Shown here: piece after piece, positions 29,327 through 38,551 of the stretch | Numbering within the stretch: the first letter of the stretch is position 1 | Layout of the letters: every line of letters begins with the position of its first letter | Source: DATFVA01 sp963747755 | GTDB lineage: Bacteria; Bacteroidota; Ignavibacteria; Ignavibacteriales; Ignavibacteriaceae | Direction: 5' to 3' | NCBI GenBank assembly: GCA_963747755.1 | Contig: CAVVGK010000002.1 | Location: 124,001-188,000 of the forward strand | DNA length: 64,000 bases | Translations under genes and position numbers: made by a program | Notes under the pieces: model-generated | The model's input: only the letters and a program-made list of their open reading frames with translations | Told to the model about the DNA's origin: nothing | The model's database searches: none

Positions 29327-32300
29327 TTAAGCGAACTTCTTCATTACCAGCTTTATTCCCTGCATTGGTATAATCACCCAGTCGGGTCGGTTGTTTAGTT
29401 CATATTCAATTTCGTAAACAGATTTATCAAGCAGGAAAACGTTTAGCAATATATTGAGCTGCTCTTTTTCAGAAGGAACAAAAGGATATCCCTCCGTTGT
29501 CTCCCTGTATGCATTCAGAAAAGCTCCACTCACATAATAAAACCATGGTTCAATCCACTGCCTGATAATTTCAGCATCTTCAGGTCGTACTTTAGAGCGC
29601 TGAAAATAAACGCTGTAAACGGCATAATGAAATGATCTGAGCATTCCGGCTACATCCCTGAAGGCTGAATATTTTAGCCTCCGTTCTCCCGGCGAGCGAA
29701 CCGGTTCGCCTTCAAAATCTATAATCATAAAATCATCACCGGTGCTCAGAACCTGTCCCAGATGATAATCGCCATGAATTCTTATCTTTTGTGCAGAAAT
29801 TTTCTTTTTCAGTACCTTTTTATACTGTGCTAATATTTTATCTCTTATTGCGAGTATATCTTCAGCTTCCTGCTTAATTGACCGGGGAAGTTTTGAAAGA
29901 TTGCCGGCAAAAAAGTTCAATCCTTTTTTAGCATTTGAGTAGAGTGTTTGGTATAGAGCTTTCTGGTAAAGAGTTGAAAAAGATTCGGGTGAAAAAGCAG
30001 GATTATCAGCGGCTGCCAGCTTAATGTGCATTTCCCCTGTTCTCTTTCCAAGTAGTCTTGCTTTTTCAAAAAAAATAGCCCCTATATAATCCTGCAGAAT
30101 TGGCGGCACTTCATCAAAGTGTATATCAAAAATCGAATCAAGATCCGGATCCTGAACGGGACACTCTTCATTTTCACCCATTACTCTTTCAAAATATCTT
30201 CCCACTGCATCCAATGTAACTGTCCAGGCATCTCCCTGATTGGGAGTAAATTTCTGCAGCAAAGCAAGAACCCTCGGTTCAGAACCTGAATTTTGATATT
30301 CAAGACTACCAGCATAGGAGGGGACGTTTCCGAAATTCTGATCCTCACTCAGGAATTTTATCACTTCGGGATCAGGATTTATACCTTCTTCAACTCTTCG
30401 GTAAAACTTTAAAAAGAAGGTTTCACCGTAAAGAACGGAGGAATTACTCTGCTCTGCTTTCAGAACCCTTGAATTGCCGGGAAGTTCACCGGATTCACCG
30501 AGGAGTGATTTGAATTTTTTACTTTTTACAGAAGCCAGTGTGCCGGTCTTCCCTTTAATTTTTCTTTTTTTATCTATCATCTTCAATATCTGGCTGCGGA
30601 ACTTCTCCCCATAGATTGCATCGTAAAGAAATCCTTGATCGTCAGGAGGGTTAAGCCTTGAAATGATACTCTGCGGTGAATCTTTCAGCAGCTTCTCTCC
30701 GCGGCCTTCAGGAATGAAGGAAACAGCCAGTGCATAATTTTCCGATGCTCCTATGGCATAGCTAACCTGCAGCAGCAGCAGTGAAGCTGTTTCTTTATCA
30801 AACTGTATCGGAAGATTTTCTTTAATTGAAATATTTTTAAGCTGGCGTGCTTTTCCCCCAAACCATCTGCAGGTTTTCAGATATCGGGGCAGAATCCGTT
30901 TTTCAAGCTGAGTTTTATTTTCGCCGGCAAATATTTCCGTCCATTGTTTCTTTACTTTAACTTCAGGCAGGGCCTTTTCATCCAATTCGCCCCGGTATTC
31001 TTTCTCTTTTAGTAATATAAACCAGTAATGGTCATACGGTCCCAGTGTTATCACATAAGGTTTATCCGTGATGTGAGGAAAGGTATTCTGACTGAACATT
31101 TCCTCCGGCGTATAACCTTCAAGTTCTTCCGTATTTAATCTGACGACCTGTGCAAAGCGGGACAGATTAATAACCACCAGTATAATCTCCTCTTCATTGG
31201 TGCGAATAAAAGATAAGATCTTAGGATTATCCGATGAAATAAACGTTAAGCTTCCGCGGCTTAAGGCTTTAGACTGTTTCCTCATTGCAATCAAACGCTT
31301 CATCCACCACAATGGCGATGAAAGGTTTCTTTCCTGTATTTCAACATTGATAGATTGATAAAGATACTCTGAATCTATTATCACAGGGAGGTAGAGTTTT
31401 TGTGGATTCGCTTTCGAGAATCCGGCGTTTCTATCTGCCGTCCATTGCATTGGTGTTCTCACGCCGTCTCTATCGCCTAAATAATAATTGTCACCCATCC
31501 CGATCTCATCTCCGTAATAAATAACAGGTGTACCGGGCAGTGAAAACAGAAGAATATTTATCAGCTCAATTTTCTTCCGGTTATTCTCAAGCAGGGGTGA
31601 AAGCCGCCGTCTTATCCCCAGGTTAAGTCTTGCCCGCGGATCCTGGGCAAAGATCCGGTACATATAGTCGCGTTCTTCGTCCGTCACCATTTCGAGTGTA
31701 AGCTCATCGTGGTTGCGAAGGAACATAACCCACTGACAGCTACCGGGTATTTCAGGTGTCTGTTCCAGAATATTAATAACAGGAAAACGATCCTCCATCC
31801 TCAGAGCCATAAATAATCTCGGCATAACAGGAAAATGAAATGCCATATGAGATTCATCTCCTTCACCGAAATAAGCAACCGAATCCTCTGGCCACTGGTT
31901 CGCCTCTGCCAGCAGCATCTTATTTTGGAATTTCTTATCAACATGCGATCTTAATTTCTTCAGGAAAGTATGTGTTTCGGGAAGGTTCTCACAATTGGTT
32001 CCTTCTCGCTCATATAGGTAAGGCACCGCATCAAGGCGCATTCCATCAACACCCATTCCGAACCAGTAGTCCAGTACTTTTATAATTTCCGCCTGTACCT
32101 TAGGATTATCATAGTTAAGATCAGGCTGGTGGGAATAGAACCTGTGCCAGTAATATGCATCAGCCACCGGATCATAAGTCCAGTTGCTTGTTTCAAAATC
32201 CTGGAATATTATTCTTGCTTCGCTGTATAAAGAAGGATCATTACTCCACACATAATAATCACGGTAACCAATGCCCGGCTTTGATTTCCGTGCACGCTGG

Positions 32301-32659
32301 AACCACTTATGCTGGTCAGATGTATGGTTAACGACAAGCTCAGTAATAATCCTGATCCCTCTTCTATGAGCTTCTCTTAGCAGCTTCTTAAAATCCCGCA
32401 GCGTTCCATAATCCGGATGAATGTTGAAATAGTCTGCTATATCGTAACCATCATCTTTTAATGGGGAAGGATAAAACGGGAGGAGCCATACAGCCGTGAC
32501 ACCCAGGTTTTCCAGATAATCTAATTTTTCAATCAGACCGTTTATATCTCCTATACCATCGCCGTTGCTGTCATAAAATGATTTAATGTGAAGTTCGTAG
32601 ATAACCGCATCCTTGTACCACAAGGGATCATCTGTAAGTTTAAGTATATTTTCTGCCAT
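29327..32659 (-). CDS. treS: Trehalose synthase-maltokinase fusion (TreS-Mak)
   Basis: The 1110-residue protein joins two enzymes. Residues 1 to about 560 are a GH13 trehalose synthase that isomerises trehalose and maltose. The nucleophile Asp210 is in GMRLDAVPY, the acid/base Glu252 in LLAEANQW and Asp318 in FLRNHDELTLEM. From about residue 575 the protein is maltokinase, with the N-terminal cap RYLKTCRWFGGKARQLK and the kinase catalytic motif HGDYHLGQV followed by MIIDFEGEP. Together they turn trehalose into maltose-1-phosphate using ATP. GlgE, encoded 17 bases upstream on the same strand, then uses that product. The fusion is common in bacteria with the GlgE pathway. Confidence 0.95.
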   Translation of the reverse strand: MAENILKLTDDPLWYKDAVIYELHIKSFYDSNGDGIGDINGLIEKLDYLENLGVTAVWLLPFYPSPLKDDGYDIADYFNIHPDYGTLRDFKKLLREAHRRGIRIITELVVNHTSDQHKWFQRARKSKPGIGYRDYYVWSNDPSLYSEARIIFQDFETSNWTYDPVADAYYWHRFYSHQPDLNYDNPKVQAEIIKVLDYWFGMGVDGMRLDAVPYLYEREGTNCENLPETHTFLKKLRSHVDKKFQNKMLLAEANQWPEDSVAYFGEGDESHMAFHFPVMPRLFMALRMEDRFPVINILEQTPEIPGSCQWVMFLRNHDELTLEMVTDEERDYMYRIFAQDPRARLNLGIRRRLSPLLENNRKKIELINILLFSLPGTPVIYYGDEIGMGDNYYLGDRDGVRTPMQWTADRNAGFSKANPQKLYLPVIIDSEYLYQSINVEIQERNLSSPLWWMKRLIAMRKQSKALSRGSLTFISSDNPKILSFIRTNEEEIILVVINLSRFAQVVRLNTEELEGYTPEEMFSQNTFPHITDKPYVITLGPYDHYWFILLKEKEYRGELDEKALPEVKVKKQWTEIFAGENKTQLEKRILPRYLKTCRWFGGKARQLKNISIKENLPIQFDKETASLLLLQVSYAIGASENYALAVSFIPEGRGEKLLKDSPQSIISRLNPPDDQGFLYDAIYGEKFRSQILKMIDKKRKIKGKTGTLASVKSKKFKSLLGESGELPGNSRVLKAEQSNSSVLYGETFFLKFYRRVEEGINPDPEVIKFLSEDQNFGNVPSYAGSLEYQNSGSEPRVLALLQKFTPNQGDAWTVTLDAVGRYFERVMGENEECPVQDPDLDSIFDIHFDEVPPILQDYIGAIFFEKARLLGKRTGEMHIKLAAADNPAFSPESFSTLYQKALYQTLYSNAKKGLNFFAGNLSKLPRSIKQEAEDILAIRDKILAQYKKVLKKKISAQKIRIHGDYHLGQVLSTGDDFMIIDFEGEPVRSPGERRLKYSAFRDVAGMLRSFHYAVYSVYFQRSKVRPEDAEIIRQWIEPWFYYVSGAFLNAYRETTEGYPFVPSEKEQLNILLNVFLLDKSVYEIEYELNNRPDWVIIPMQGIKLVMKKFA

Positions 32660-32676
32660 ATAGACATATCTTTTTA

Positions 32677-34662
32677 TTACATAAAATAGTCAAAGTCATT
32701 TTCACGCCGGAGCCTTCTGTGAATTCTAAAGATATAAGTCGGCGATTCTTCAGGATCAAGCTCAACAACATTTTCTCCGCCCATCCACATAAATTTATTA
32801 TTGTGAAGGAGCTCATGCACAAGGTACGACTGCCGTTCAGAAATCCCGAAACTTTCAATTGGTATACGTACAGTTCCCCGCTGTTCATGGTAGTAATCAA
32901 GATTAACAACAATTAATAATATATTCGACAGATCTTCTGTAACCTTTCCGTAACAAAGCAGATACTTGTTGTCGGTATGGTAGAACTCAATATTATAAGT
33001 AGTGTGCAAGGCTTCATTCTCTCTACGGATCCTGTTAATTTTCTTCACAATCTCCGTAATATTACCGGGTTTATTATAATCCCAGTTCTTAATTTCATAC
33101 TTTTCAGAATTATCATATTCTTCCTTTCCGGGGATAGCCTCATTTATGCAGAGTTCGTAGGCAGGACCATAAATGCCGTAATTCGAAGATAGTGTTGCTG
33201 CCAGCACCAGTCTTGTAATGAACGCCGGCCTTCCGCCGTACTGCAAATTCTCGGGGAGGATATCGGGAGTATTGGTCCAGAAATTCGGTCTGTAGAATTC
33301 ACGGGCTTCCCTTTTTGTAAGCTCTGTAAGATAATCAATGAATTCATTCTGTGTGTTTCTCCAGGTGAAGTAAGTATAAGACTGAGTAAAACCTACTTTC
33401 CCCAGTCGGTACATAACTTTAGGCCGTGTAAATGCTTCCGCAAGGAAGATAACCCCAGGGTCAGTATTTTTAATTTCTTTAATAAGCCATTCCCAAAAGG
33501 AGAAAGGTTTGGTGTGGGGATTATCAACCCTGAAGATCTTTATCCCTTTATCGATCCAAAATTCAATTATGCTCTTAAGTTCTTCCCATAACTCCTTCCA
33601 GTTTTCAGTTTCAAAATTTAGAGGCAGCACATCCTGGTATTTCTTTGGCGGATTTTCAGCATATTGAATTGTCCGATCGGGACGCCATCGGAACCACTCC
33701 GGGTGTTCATTCACATACGGGTGATCAGGAGAGCATTGATAGGCAATGTCGATCGCTGTCTCAATTCCAAGGGATTCTGCTTTCTTTACGAATGAAATAA
33801 AATCCTCCATTGCCCCAAGTTCAGGATTCACGGCTTTATGTCCTCCTTCTGCAGAGCCAATTGCCCATGGACTGCCGGGATCATCCCGTCTAGAGTTTGG
33901 TGAATTGTTCTTTCCCTTCCTGTTTGTTTTGCCAATAGGATGTATCGGAGGAAGATAAATCACATCAAATCCCAATTCTGCAATATGAGGTAAAAGTTTT
34001 TCAGCATCTTTAAAAGTTCCGGGTTTAGTATCTTTTCCTGTTGAACGGGGGAAGAATTCGTACCACGAGCTGAAAAGCGCTTTCTTCCTTTCCACCCAGA
34101 TTTCATACTCATTCTCAAACACGGTTGCCAGTGACCGGTCTGTATGTATGAACATAAGGTTTGATATAGATTCGCTTAAAGCCAGATCGATAGCCGTTTC
34201 AAGCTCAGCCGGATCTTTCATTTTTTTAACAGCGGTCATCATTCTTTCACGTACTTCAGTGTTAGCAGAATTGGATACATTCTTCTCAATCATTTCTGCA
34301 CCGATGAGAAGTTCTACCTTGATATCCTGTTCAGCCACTATCCTCTTTTTCAAATCCTGCTGCCAGGTATAAAAATGATCGACCCAGGCACGCAGGGTGT
34401 AATAATAAGTTCCCACCTCTTTAACCGTAAAAACACCCCGCCACTTATCATTATCTATATGCTGCATACGAGCGGCTGTCCACTCTTTTTCACCGGCTTC
34501 ACGATAGAGGAGTTCTGCAGAAATTGTATCATGCCCGTCACTGATTATATCCGCTGTAACCAGTACCTGTTCTCCCGTCACTCTCTTTACAGGCAGTTCG
34601 CCGCAGTCGACATTAGGCTTAACATTCTGAATTTCAACTCTTTTTCTTCCATCTTCTTTAAT
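32677..34662 (-). CDS. glgE: Alpha-1,4-glucan:maltose-1-phosphate maltosyltransferase
   Basis: GlgE transfers maltose from maltose-1-phosphate onto alpha-1,4-glucan. The GH13 subfamily 3 catalytic core shows the nucleophile Asp in IKIFRVDNPHTKPFSFWEWL and the acid/base Glu in LAEAFTRPKVMYRLGKVGFT, with YLPPIHPIGKTNRKGKNNS nearby. The first standard start is GTG 34581, but the codons before it read RKRVEIQNVKPNVDCGELP, the conserved GlgE N-terminus, so the gene begins further upstream. The frame opens after a TGA at 34675-34677 and contains no ATG, GTG or TTG. I extend it to ATT 34662, which has GAAGGAG seven bases upstream, giving 661 residues. The alternative is ATG 34652 with one A missing from the A tract at 34641-34645. 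The operon partner treS-mak follows. Confidence 0.9.
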   Translation of the reverse strand: MKEDGRKRVEIQNVKPNVDCGELPVKRVTGEQVLVTADIISDGHDTISAELLYREAGEKEWTAARMQHIDNDKWRGVFTVKEVGTYYYTLRAWVDHFYTWQQDLKKRIVAEQDIKVELLIGAEMIEKNVSNSANTEVRERMMTAVKKMKDPAELETAIDLALSESISNLMFIHTDRSLATVFENEYEIWVERKKALFSSWYEFFPRSTGKDTKPGTFKDAEKLLPHIAELGFDVIYLPPIHPIGKTNRKGKNNSPNSRRDDPGSPWAIGSAEGGHKAVNPELGAMEDFISFVKKAESLGIETAIDIAYQCSPDHPYVNEHPEWFRWRPDRTIQYAENPPKKYQDVLPLNFETENWKELWEELKSIIEFWIDKGIKIFRVDNPHTKPFSFWEWLIKEIKNTDPGVIFLAEAFTRPKVMYRLGKVGFTQSYTYFTWRNTQNEFIDYLTELTKREAREFYRPNFWTNTPDILPENLQYGGRPAFITRLVLAATLSSNYGIYGPAYELCINEAIPGKEEYDNSEKYEIKNWDYNKPGNITEIVKKINRIRRENEALHTTYNIEFYHTDNKYLLCYGKVTEDLSNILLIVVNLDYYHEQRGTVRIPIESFGISERQSYLVHELLHNNKFMWMGGENVVELDPEESPTYIFRIHRRLRRENDFDYFM

Positions 34663-34669
34663 AGCTCTA

Positions 34670-34676
34670 CTCCTTC
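34670..34676 (-). promoter_or_regulatory. Strong ribosome binding site upstream of glgE
   Basis: On the minus strand GAAGGAG lies seven bases before ATT 34662 and 17 bases before ATG 34652. The spacing is ideal for the ATT and too long for the ATG, so this site is the main argument for a non-standard glgE start. Confidence 0.55.
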
Positions 34677-34874
34677 AGGTTGGTATTATCTTTATCATAA
34701 AGAAAAAGAAGTTCGATATGTATGATCTGAATCAAAAACACGGATATAAGTTTTTAAAGGATATCCGGTTTATTTTGATGATGGAAAAATTGAAGTATAG
34801 AAATATTGAGGGTAGTTTAGAGTAACCATTTTCCAAATTGCTGAGTCTAATAAATAAAAATGCAGGCACATCAA

Positions 34875-35804
34875 ATGAAAGAATTAACCACCTTATTATT
34901 ATTAACGATTTTAATAGCAGCCACAGGCTCCATATCAGCCTGCCGTGTAGAAGCTGGTTCGGATTTCGGAGGAGGGCTAGAGACTATACACGAGAAAACC
35001 TTTTCAATTCAGCCTGGCAAAAACCTGAGGGTTGAAACCTCAAGCGGTGATGTCACGGTAACAACCTGGGATAAATCAGAAGTTTACATTAAAGTACTGG
35101 GTAATGAAAAAGCCAGGGATAGAGTAGAATTTTCTTTTAAGAATGACGATGATGAAATTTCCGTTATTGCTAAAAGGGAAGGTTCTTTCTTCAACTGGTT
35201 TTCGAGCGGAATAAGGATGAGATTTGAGATCAAAGTTCCGGCAGAGTTTAATACGAATGTTAACACATCAGGCGGCGACATCATGATTGGTGAGATCCGC
35301 GGGAACAACAGGCTGAGAACTTCCGGGGGGGACGTCTGGGTGAAGAATACCGATGGTGTTTTGAACGTAACCACTTCAGGCGGAGAAATAAACCTTGATT
35401 CCAACAGCGGTCAGATGAATGTTTCAACCTCAGGCGGCGACATAAAAGCAAGAGAGTTCAAGGGTGATGTTTCGGCTTCAACTTCCGGAGGAGACATTTA
35501 CCTGAAGGGGAGTGATTCCAAAATCTACGCTGAGACTTCGGGCGGTGATATTACGCTTGATTATACGGGAATGAATAAAGGAATAGACCTTGAAACCTCA
35601 GGGGGCGATATCCAGATGAAGCTGCCTTCAGACATTAATGCCTCTGCTTCTATGCATACCTCCGGCGGCGATATAGAATGCGACCTTACAGCAAACAGAG
35701 CAAAAAGAATTTCATCCTCAAGGTTTGAAGCAGATCTGAATAATGGCGGTGCATCACTGACCGCTAAGACATCAGGCGGTGATATTTCGGTTAAAAAACA
35801 GTAG
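34875..35804 (+). CDS. DUF4097 beta-strand repeat lipoprotein
   Basis: The protein is about 309 residues from ATG 34875; ATG 34860 adds five residues and is possible. A signal peptide (KELTTLLLLTILIAATG) leads to a lipobox-like ISAC. The body is a beta-helix-like array in which the turn TSGGD or TSGGE occurs nine times, preceded by a TSSGD copy, with 17 to 30 residues between turns. This is the DUF4097 pattern, often described as a putative adhesin. Each repeat probably adds one rung to a solenoid in the cell envelope. Homologues in other bacteria sit near envelope-stress regulators; here none is adjacent. A good terminator follows. Confidence 0.8.
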   Translation: MKELTTLLLLTILIAATGSISACRVEAGSDFGGGLETIHEKTFSIQPGKNLRVETSSGDVTVTTWDKSEVYIKVLGNEKARDRVEFSFKNDDDEISVIAKREGSFFNWFSSGIRMRFEIKVPAEFNTNVNTSGGDIMIGEIRGNNRLRTSGGDVWVKNTDGVLNVTTSGGEINLDSNSGQMNVSTSGGDIKAREFKGDVSASTSGGDIYLKGSDSKIYAETSGGDITLDYTGMNKGIDLETSGGDIQMKLPSDINASASMHTSGGDIECDLTANRAKRISSSRFEADLNNGGASLTAKTSGGDISVKKQ

Positions 35805-35833
35805 CTTCTCTCACACACAAGTTTATCTCACAC

Positions 35834-35869
35834 GCGCAGGTGTACAATTAAGTGCATCTGCGCCTTTTT
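35834..35869 (+). terminator. Intrinsic terminator after DUF4097 gene
   Basis: GCGCAGGTGTA (35834-35844) pairs with TGCATCTGCGC (35853-35863), allowing G-T pairs, and is followed by CTTTTTATTT. Confidence 0.75.
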
Positions 35870-35921
35870 ATTTGACATATTTAAATCACTTTCATAGTTT
35901 TAATGAAACAATTATTGAAGC

Positions 35922-36380
35922 ATGAATACTCCTTTAATATATAAATTCCTTAATGATGATGAGCTCCTTAGGATTTCAAATAAGATCAAAGCGGAAGAGA
36001 AAAGAACTGCAGGAGAGATATGTGTAAGCATAAAAGAACACCGTTCCCTCCTTCAAAAAAAGAAATCGGTTGAGGACCTGGCCCGGGGGGAATCTTTTAA
36101 ACTAGGAATAGATAAAACGAGGGATAAAACAGGCATTATTATTTTCCTGCTCCTCGCGGCAAGGCAGTTTTATATCCTTGCAGATGAAGGGATCAATAAG
36201 AAAGTACCGGAAAAAACCTGGAATACAATTAAAGATGAAATGCAGGAACATTTTATTGAAGGTAAATTTTCAGAAGGGATAATCCACGGAGTAGACCGTG
36301 TAGGTAAAATATTGAGTGAACACTTTCCAATTAAACCAGACGATACCAACGAAATCTCAAACCGGGTCATCTTAGAATAA
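35922..36380 (+). CDS. TPM-domain protein (TLP18.3/Psb32/MOLO-1 type)
   Basis: The 152-residue protein is essentially one TPM domain. Typical stretches are EKRTAGEICVSIKEH, KTRDKTGIIIFLLLAARQFY and ILADEGINKKVPEKTWNTIK, followed by HFIEGKFSEGIIHGVDRVGK. It lacks the signal peptide and C-terminal transmembrane anchor seen in many relatives, so it may be cytoplasmic. It resembles the second of the paired TPM genes that accompany LemA in other genomes, but LemA is absent here. The function of the family is poorly known. It converges with the glutathione peroxidase gene. Confidence 0.8.
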   Translation: MNTPLIYKFLNDDELLRISNKIKAEEKRTAGEICVSIKEHRSLLQKKKSVEDLARGESFKLGIDKTRDKTGIIIFLLLAARQFYILADEGINKKVPEKTWNTIKDEMQEHFIEGKFSEGIIHGVDRVGKILSEHFPIKPDDTNEISNRVILE

Positions 36381-36403
36381 ACAAAAACTCCAATAATGAG
36401 GAC

Positions 36404-37000
36404 TTACTTTTTAAGCTCTCTCTCAATGGCCGAGGTGATTTCATCGCTTTCAGGGGTTATTTTGCTTCTAAACCTGGACACGATTTCTCCATTCTTTGAG
36501 ATTAGAAACTTTTCGAAGTTCCATTTGATATCGCCCTGTTCGGTATTTGTATTAGATGTGAGGGCAGTATAAAGCGGCGACCGGTTCGTTCCGTTAACAT
36601 CTATTTTATCAAAAAGCTTAAACGTAACATCGTACTTCGACGAGCAGAAATTCTTTATTTCTTCATTGGTACCCGGCTCCTGACCACCGAACTGGTTGCA
36701 GGGGAAAGCCAGAATTTCGAATCCCTGGTCGTTATATTTTTTGTAAATTTTTTCAAGTCCCTCATACTGCGGAGTAAACCCGCATTTACTTGCCACATTG
36801 ACAATCAGAAGCACTTTTCCTTTATACGCAGAGAGGTTAACGTCCCGTCCTTCCATATCCTTCACTGTAACATTACTTATATTATTATTCGCCTTACCCC
36901 CTGAATCACTGCCTGCAAAAGAAAAAATTGAAAATAACATCACCGATAAAAGTGCTGATAAATGAAACATTCTGAACTCCTTATCTTTCAATCCTAACAA
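36404..37000 (-). CDS. Glutathione peroxidase family protein (thiol peroxidase)
   Basis: The 198-residue protein has a hydrophobic N-terminus (MFHLSALLSVMLFSIFSFAG) that probably acts as a signal peptide or anchor, then a GPx thioredoxin fold. Catalytic elements are VNVASKCGFTPQY with the peroxidatic Cys (TGC, not selenocysteine), FPCNQFGGQEPG with the Gln and resolving Cys region, and KWNFEKFLI with the Trp and Asn. Bacterial Cys-type members usually draw electrons from thioredoxin. Export to the periplasm is somewhat unusual and is supported only by the leader. It is the last gene of a probable pta-membrane protein-gpx unit. Confidence 0.9.
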   Translation of the reverse strand: MLGLKDKEFRMFHLSALLSVMLFSIFSFAGSDSGGKANNNISNVTVKDMEGRDVNLSAYKGKVLLIVNVASKCGFTPQYEGLEKIYKKYNDQGFEILAFPCNQFGGQEPGTNEEIKNFCSSKYDVTFKLFDKIDVNGTNRSPLYTALTSNTNTEQGDIKWNFEKFLISKNGEIVSRFRSKITPESDEITSAIERELKK

Positions 37001-37024
37001 AGCATAACAAAAAATAGTTCATAT

Positions 37025-37327
37025 TCAATTTAATGTTCTTATTATATCACACAACATGCATGAAGTTAAAGGATATATAAGCCTGTTTTTCCTGTAATTA
37101 AAGAAATATTTCCCGGCAAGCTGACCACCAAAGAATGCTGCTAGAATCACCGGATAGGTTATCAGTTGGAAACCGAGTCCTGACATCAGTCTGACTGCAA
37201 TTACCAGAGGTACGGGAAGATGGACAGCAAGAACCCACTGCAGGGAGAATTTTTTAACATTTGCCCTCCAGTATCCGAAGGGCAAATTCAGGATTAGAAC
37301 AGAAACAGCAGCAAATAATATATTCAT
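37025..37327 (-). CDS. Small integral membrane protein
   Basis: The 100-residue protein has three or four hydrophobic segments (NILFAAVSVLILNLPFGYWR, WVLAVHLPVPLVIAVRLMSG, VILAAFFGGQLAGKYFF). I recognise it only as a hypothetical family that recurs in Bacteroidota-group genomes. It starts 16 bases downstream of the pta stop and ends 24 bases before the peroxidase start, so it is part of that operon. Confidence 0.7.
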   Translation of the reverse strand: MNILFAAVSVLILNLPFGYWRANVKKFSLQWVLAVHLPVPLVIAVRLMSGLGFQLITYPVILAAFFGGQLAGKYFFNYRKNRLIYPLTSCMLCDIIRTLN

Positions 37328-37343
37328 ACCAGGAAAATTACAG

Positions 37344-38321
37344 TTAACTCATCAATGCTGCAATGGCAGAAGTATTCACTATGTCATCGACGCTACAGCC
37401 GCGGCTCAGGTCGAAGAATGGCCTCTTCAATCCCTGCACGACCGGCCCGATAGCGTCTGCCTTTCCCAGTCTCTGAGCAATCTTATAGCCTATATTTCCG
37501 GCATTAAGATCGGGAAAGATAAGGACATTCGCTCTTCCGGCAACACTGCTTCCCGGGGCTTTTCTTCTTCCAATTGAATCAATTACCGCAGCATCAAACT
37601 GAAGTTCACCATCAATATTTAGCTCTGGATGTTTTTTCTTTGCCAGTTCAGTAGCCTGCAATACTTTATCAATCGCCTCATGTTCTGCGCTTCCCTTCGT
37701 TGAGAACGATAGCATTGCAATATAGGGTTCTTCACCCGTCAGCTTCTGATGATTTATGGCTGTAGTGACAGCTATGTCTGCCAGCTGCTCAACATCAGGA
37801 GCGGGTACAACCGCACAATCAGCGAAACTGTATGTTTTTTCAGGCATAACCATCAGGAAGAAGCTTGACACCGTTGAAATACCCTCAGGCATACCAATGC
37901 ACTGGATGCCTGCCCTTAAAACATCGGCAGTTGAAGCTGTAGAGCCGGCAACGCTGCCGTCTGCCATCGATTCTTTTACCATCATAGCTGCGAAAAAGAG
38001 GTCCTTTTTCATTGCATCCCTGGCTGCCTCAATGGTAATGCCTTTTTTCTTTCTGAGGTTAAAATAGATGTTTGTAAAATCGCTGAGTTTGTCCGATTTC
38101 TCAGGATCTATTATTCTCACTCCGGATAGCTCGCATCCGAGCTCCCGGCCCTTTGAACGCACTTTCTCCTCATTTCCTATTGTAATAACAGTTGCTATTT
38201 TTTCTTTAGATAAAATTTCTGCTGCTTTTATCACCCTGTCGTCATGAGACTCAGGTAAAACTATAGTTCTTTTAAGTGAGGAAGCCCTGCTTATGATAAC
38301 TTCCATTAATTTGTTGCTCAT
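37344..38321 (-). CDS. pta: Phosphate acetyltransferase
   Basis: The 325-residue enzyme interconverts acetyl-CoA and acetyl phosphate. It is the short single-domain form, with TIVLPESHDDRVIKAAEILS near the start, DGSVAGSTASTADVLRAGIQ, YSFADCAVVPAPDVEQLADI, AMLSFSTKGSAEHE and RANVLIFPDLNAGNIGYKIA. I start at ATG 38321 (MSNKLMEVI) because the ten residues available upstream are atypical. No acetate kinase gene is adjacent. It would work downstream of the pyruvate:ferredoxin oxidoreductase encoded at 5.9 kb. Confidence 0.93.
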   Translation of the reverse strand: MSNKLMEVIISRASSLKRTIVLPESHDDRVIKAAEILSKEKIATVITIGNEEKVRSKGRELGCELSGVRIIDPEKSDKLSDFTNIYFNLRKKKGITIEAARDAMKKDLFFAAMMVKESMADGSVAGSTASTADVLRAGIQCIGMPEGISTVSSFFLMVMPEKTYSFADCAVVPAPDVEQLADIAVTTAINHQKLTGEEPYIAMLSFSTKGSAEHEAIDKVLQATELAKKKHPELNIDGELQFDAAVIDSIGRRKAPGSSVAGRANVLIFPDLNAGNIGYKIAQRLGKADAIGPVVQGLKRPFFDLSRGCSVDDIVNTSAIAALMS

Positions 38322-38551
38322 TATTTTTCTCCCGTTTTCTGAAAAAGACAACGTTCAAAATTACGAAAATAGGACAAGATATATGACAGAGCATAAAATA
38401 GCCTCCATCAGGAGTAATTTCTTTGACTTATTAACTATTATTTTTATTATAACAGACTATTATTTAATAATAGTTCCGGCAGGCCTGATACAGCCTGATT
38501 ATCGTTGATTTTTCTCTAAAAAAAGGATAGATTCACACTCTTAAATTTGTC

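Noticed and set aside
38456..38474. A palindrome between pta and yggS as a regulator site
   Set aside because: ACTATTATT/AATAATAGT is purely AT-rich and could arise by chance; no evidence for a function.
38542..38549. A promoter for yggS
   Set aside because: TAAATTTG fits the -7 consensus but ends only two bases before the ATG, so transcription would begin inside the gene, and no -33 element is seen.
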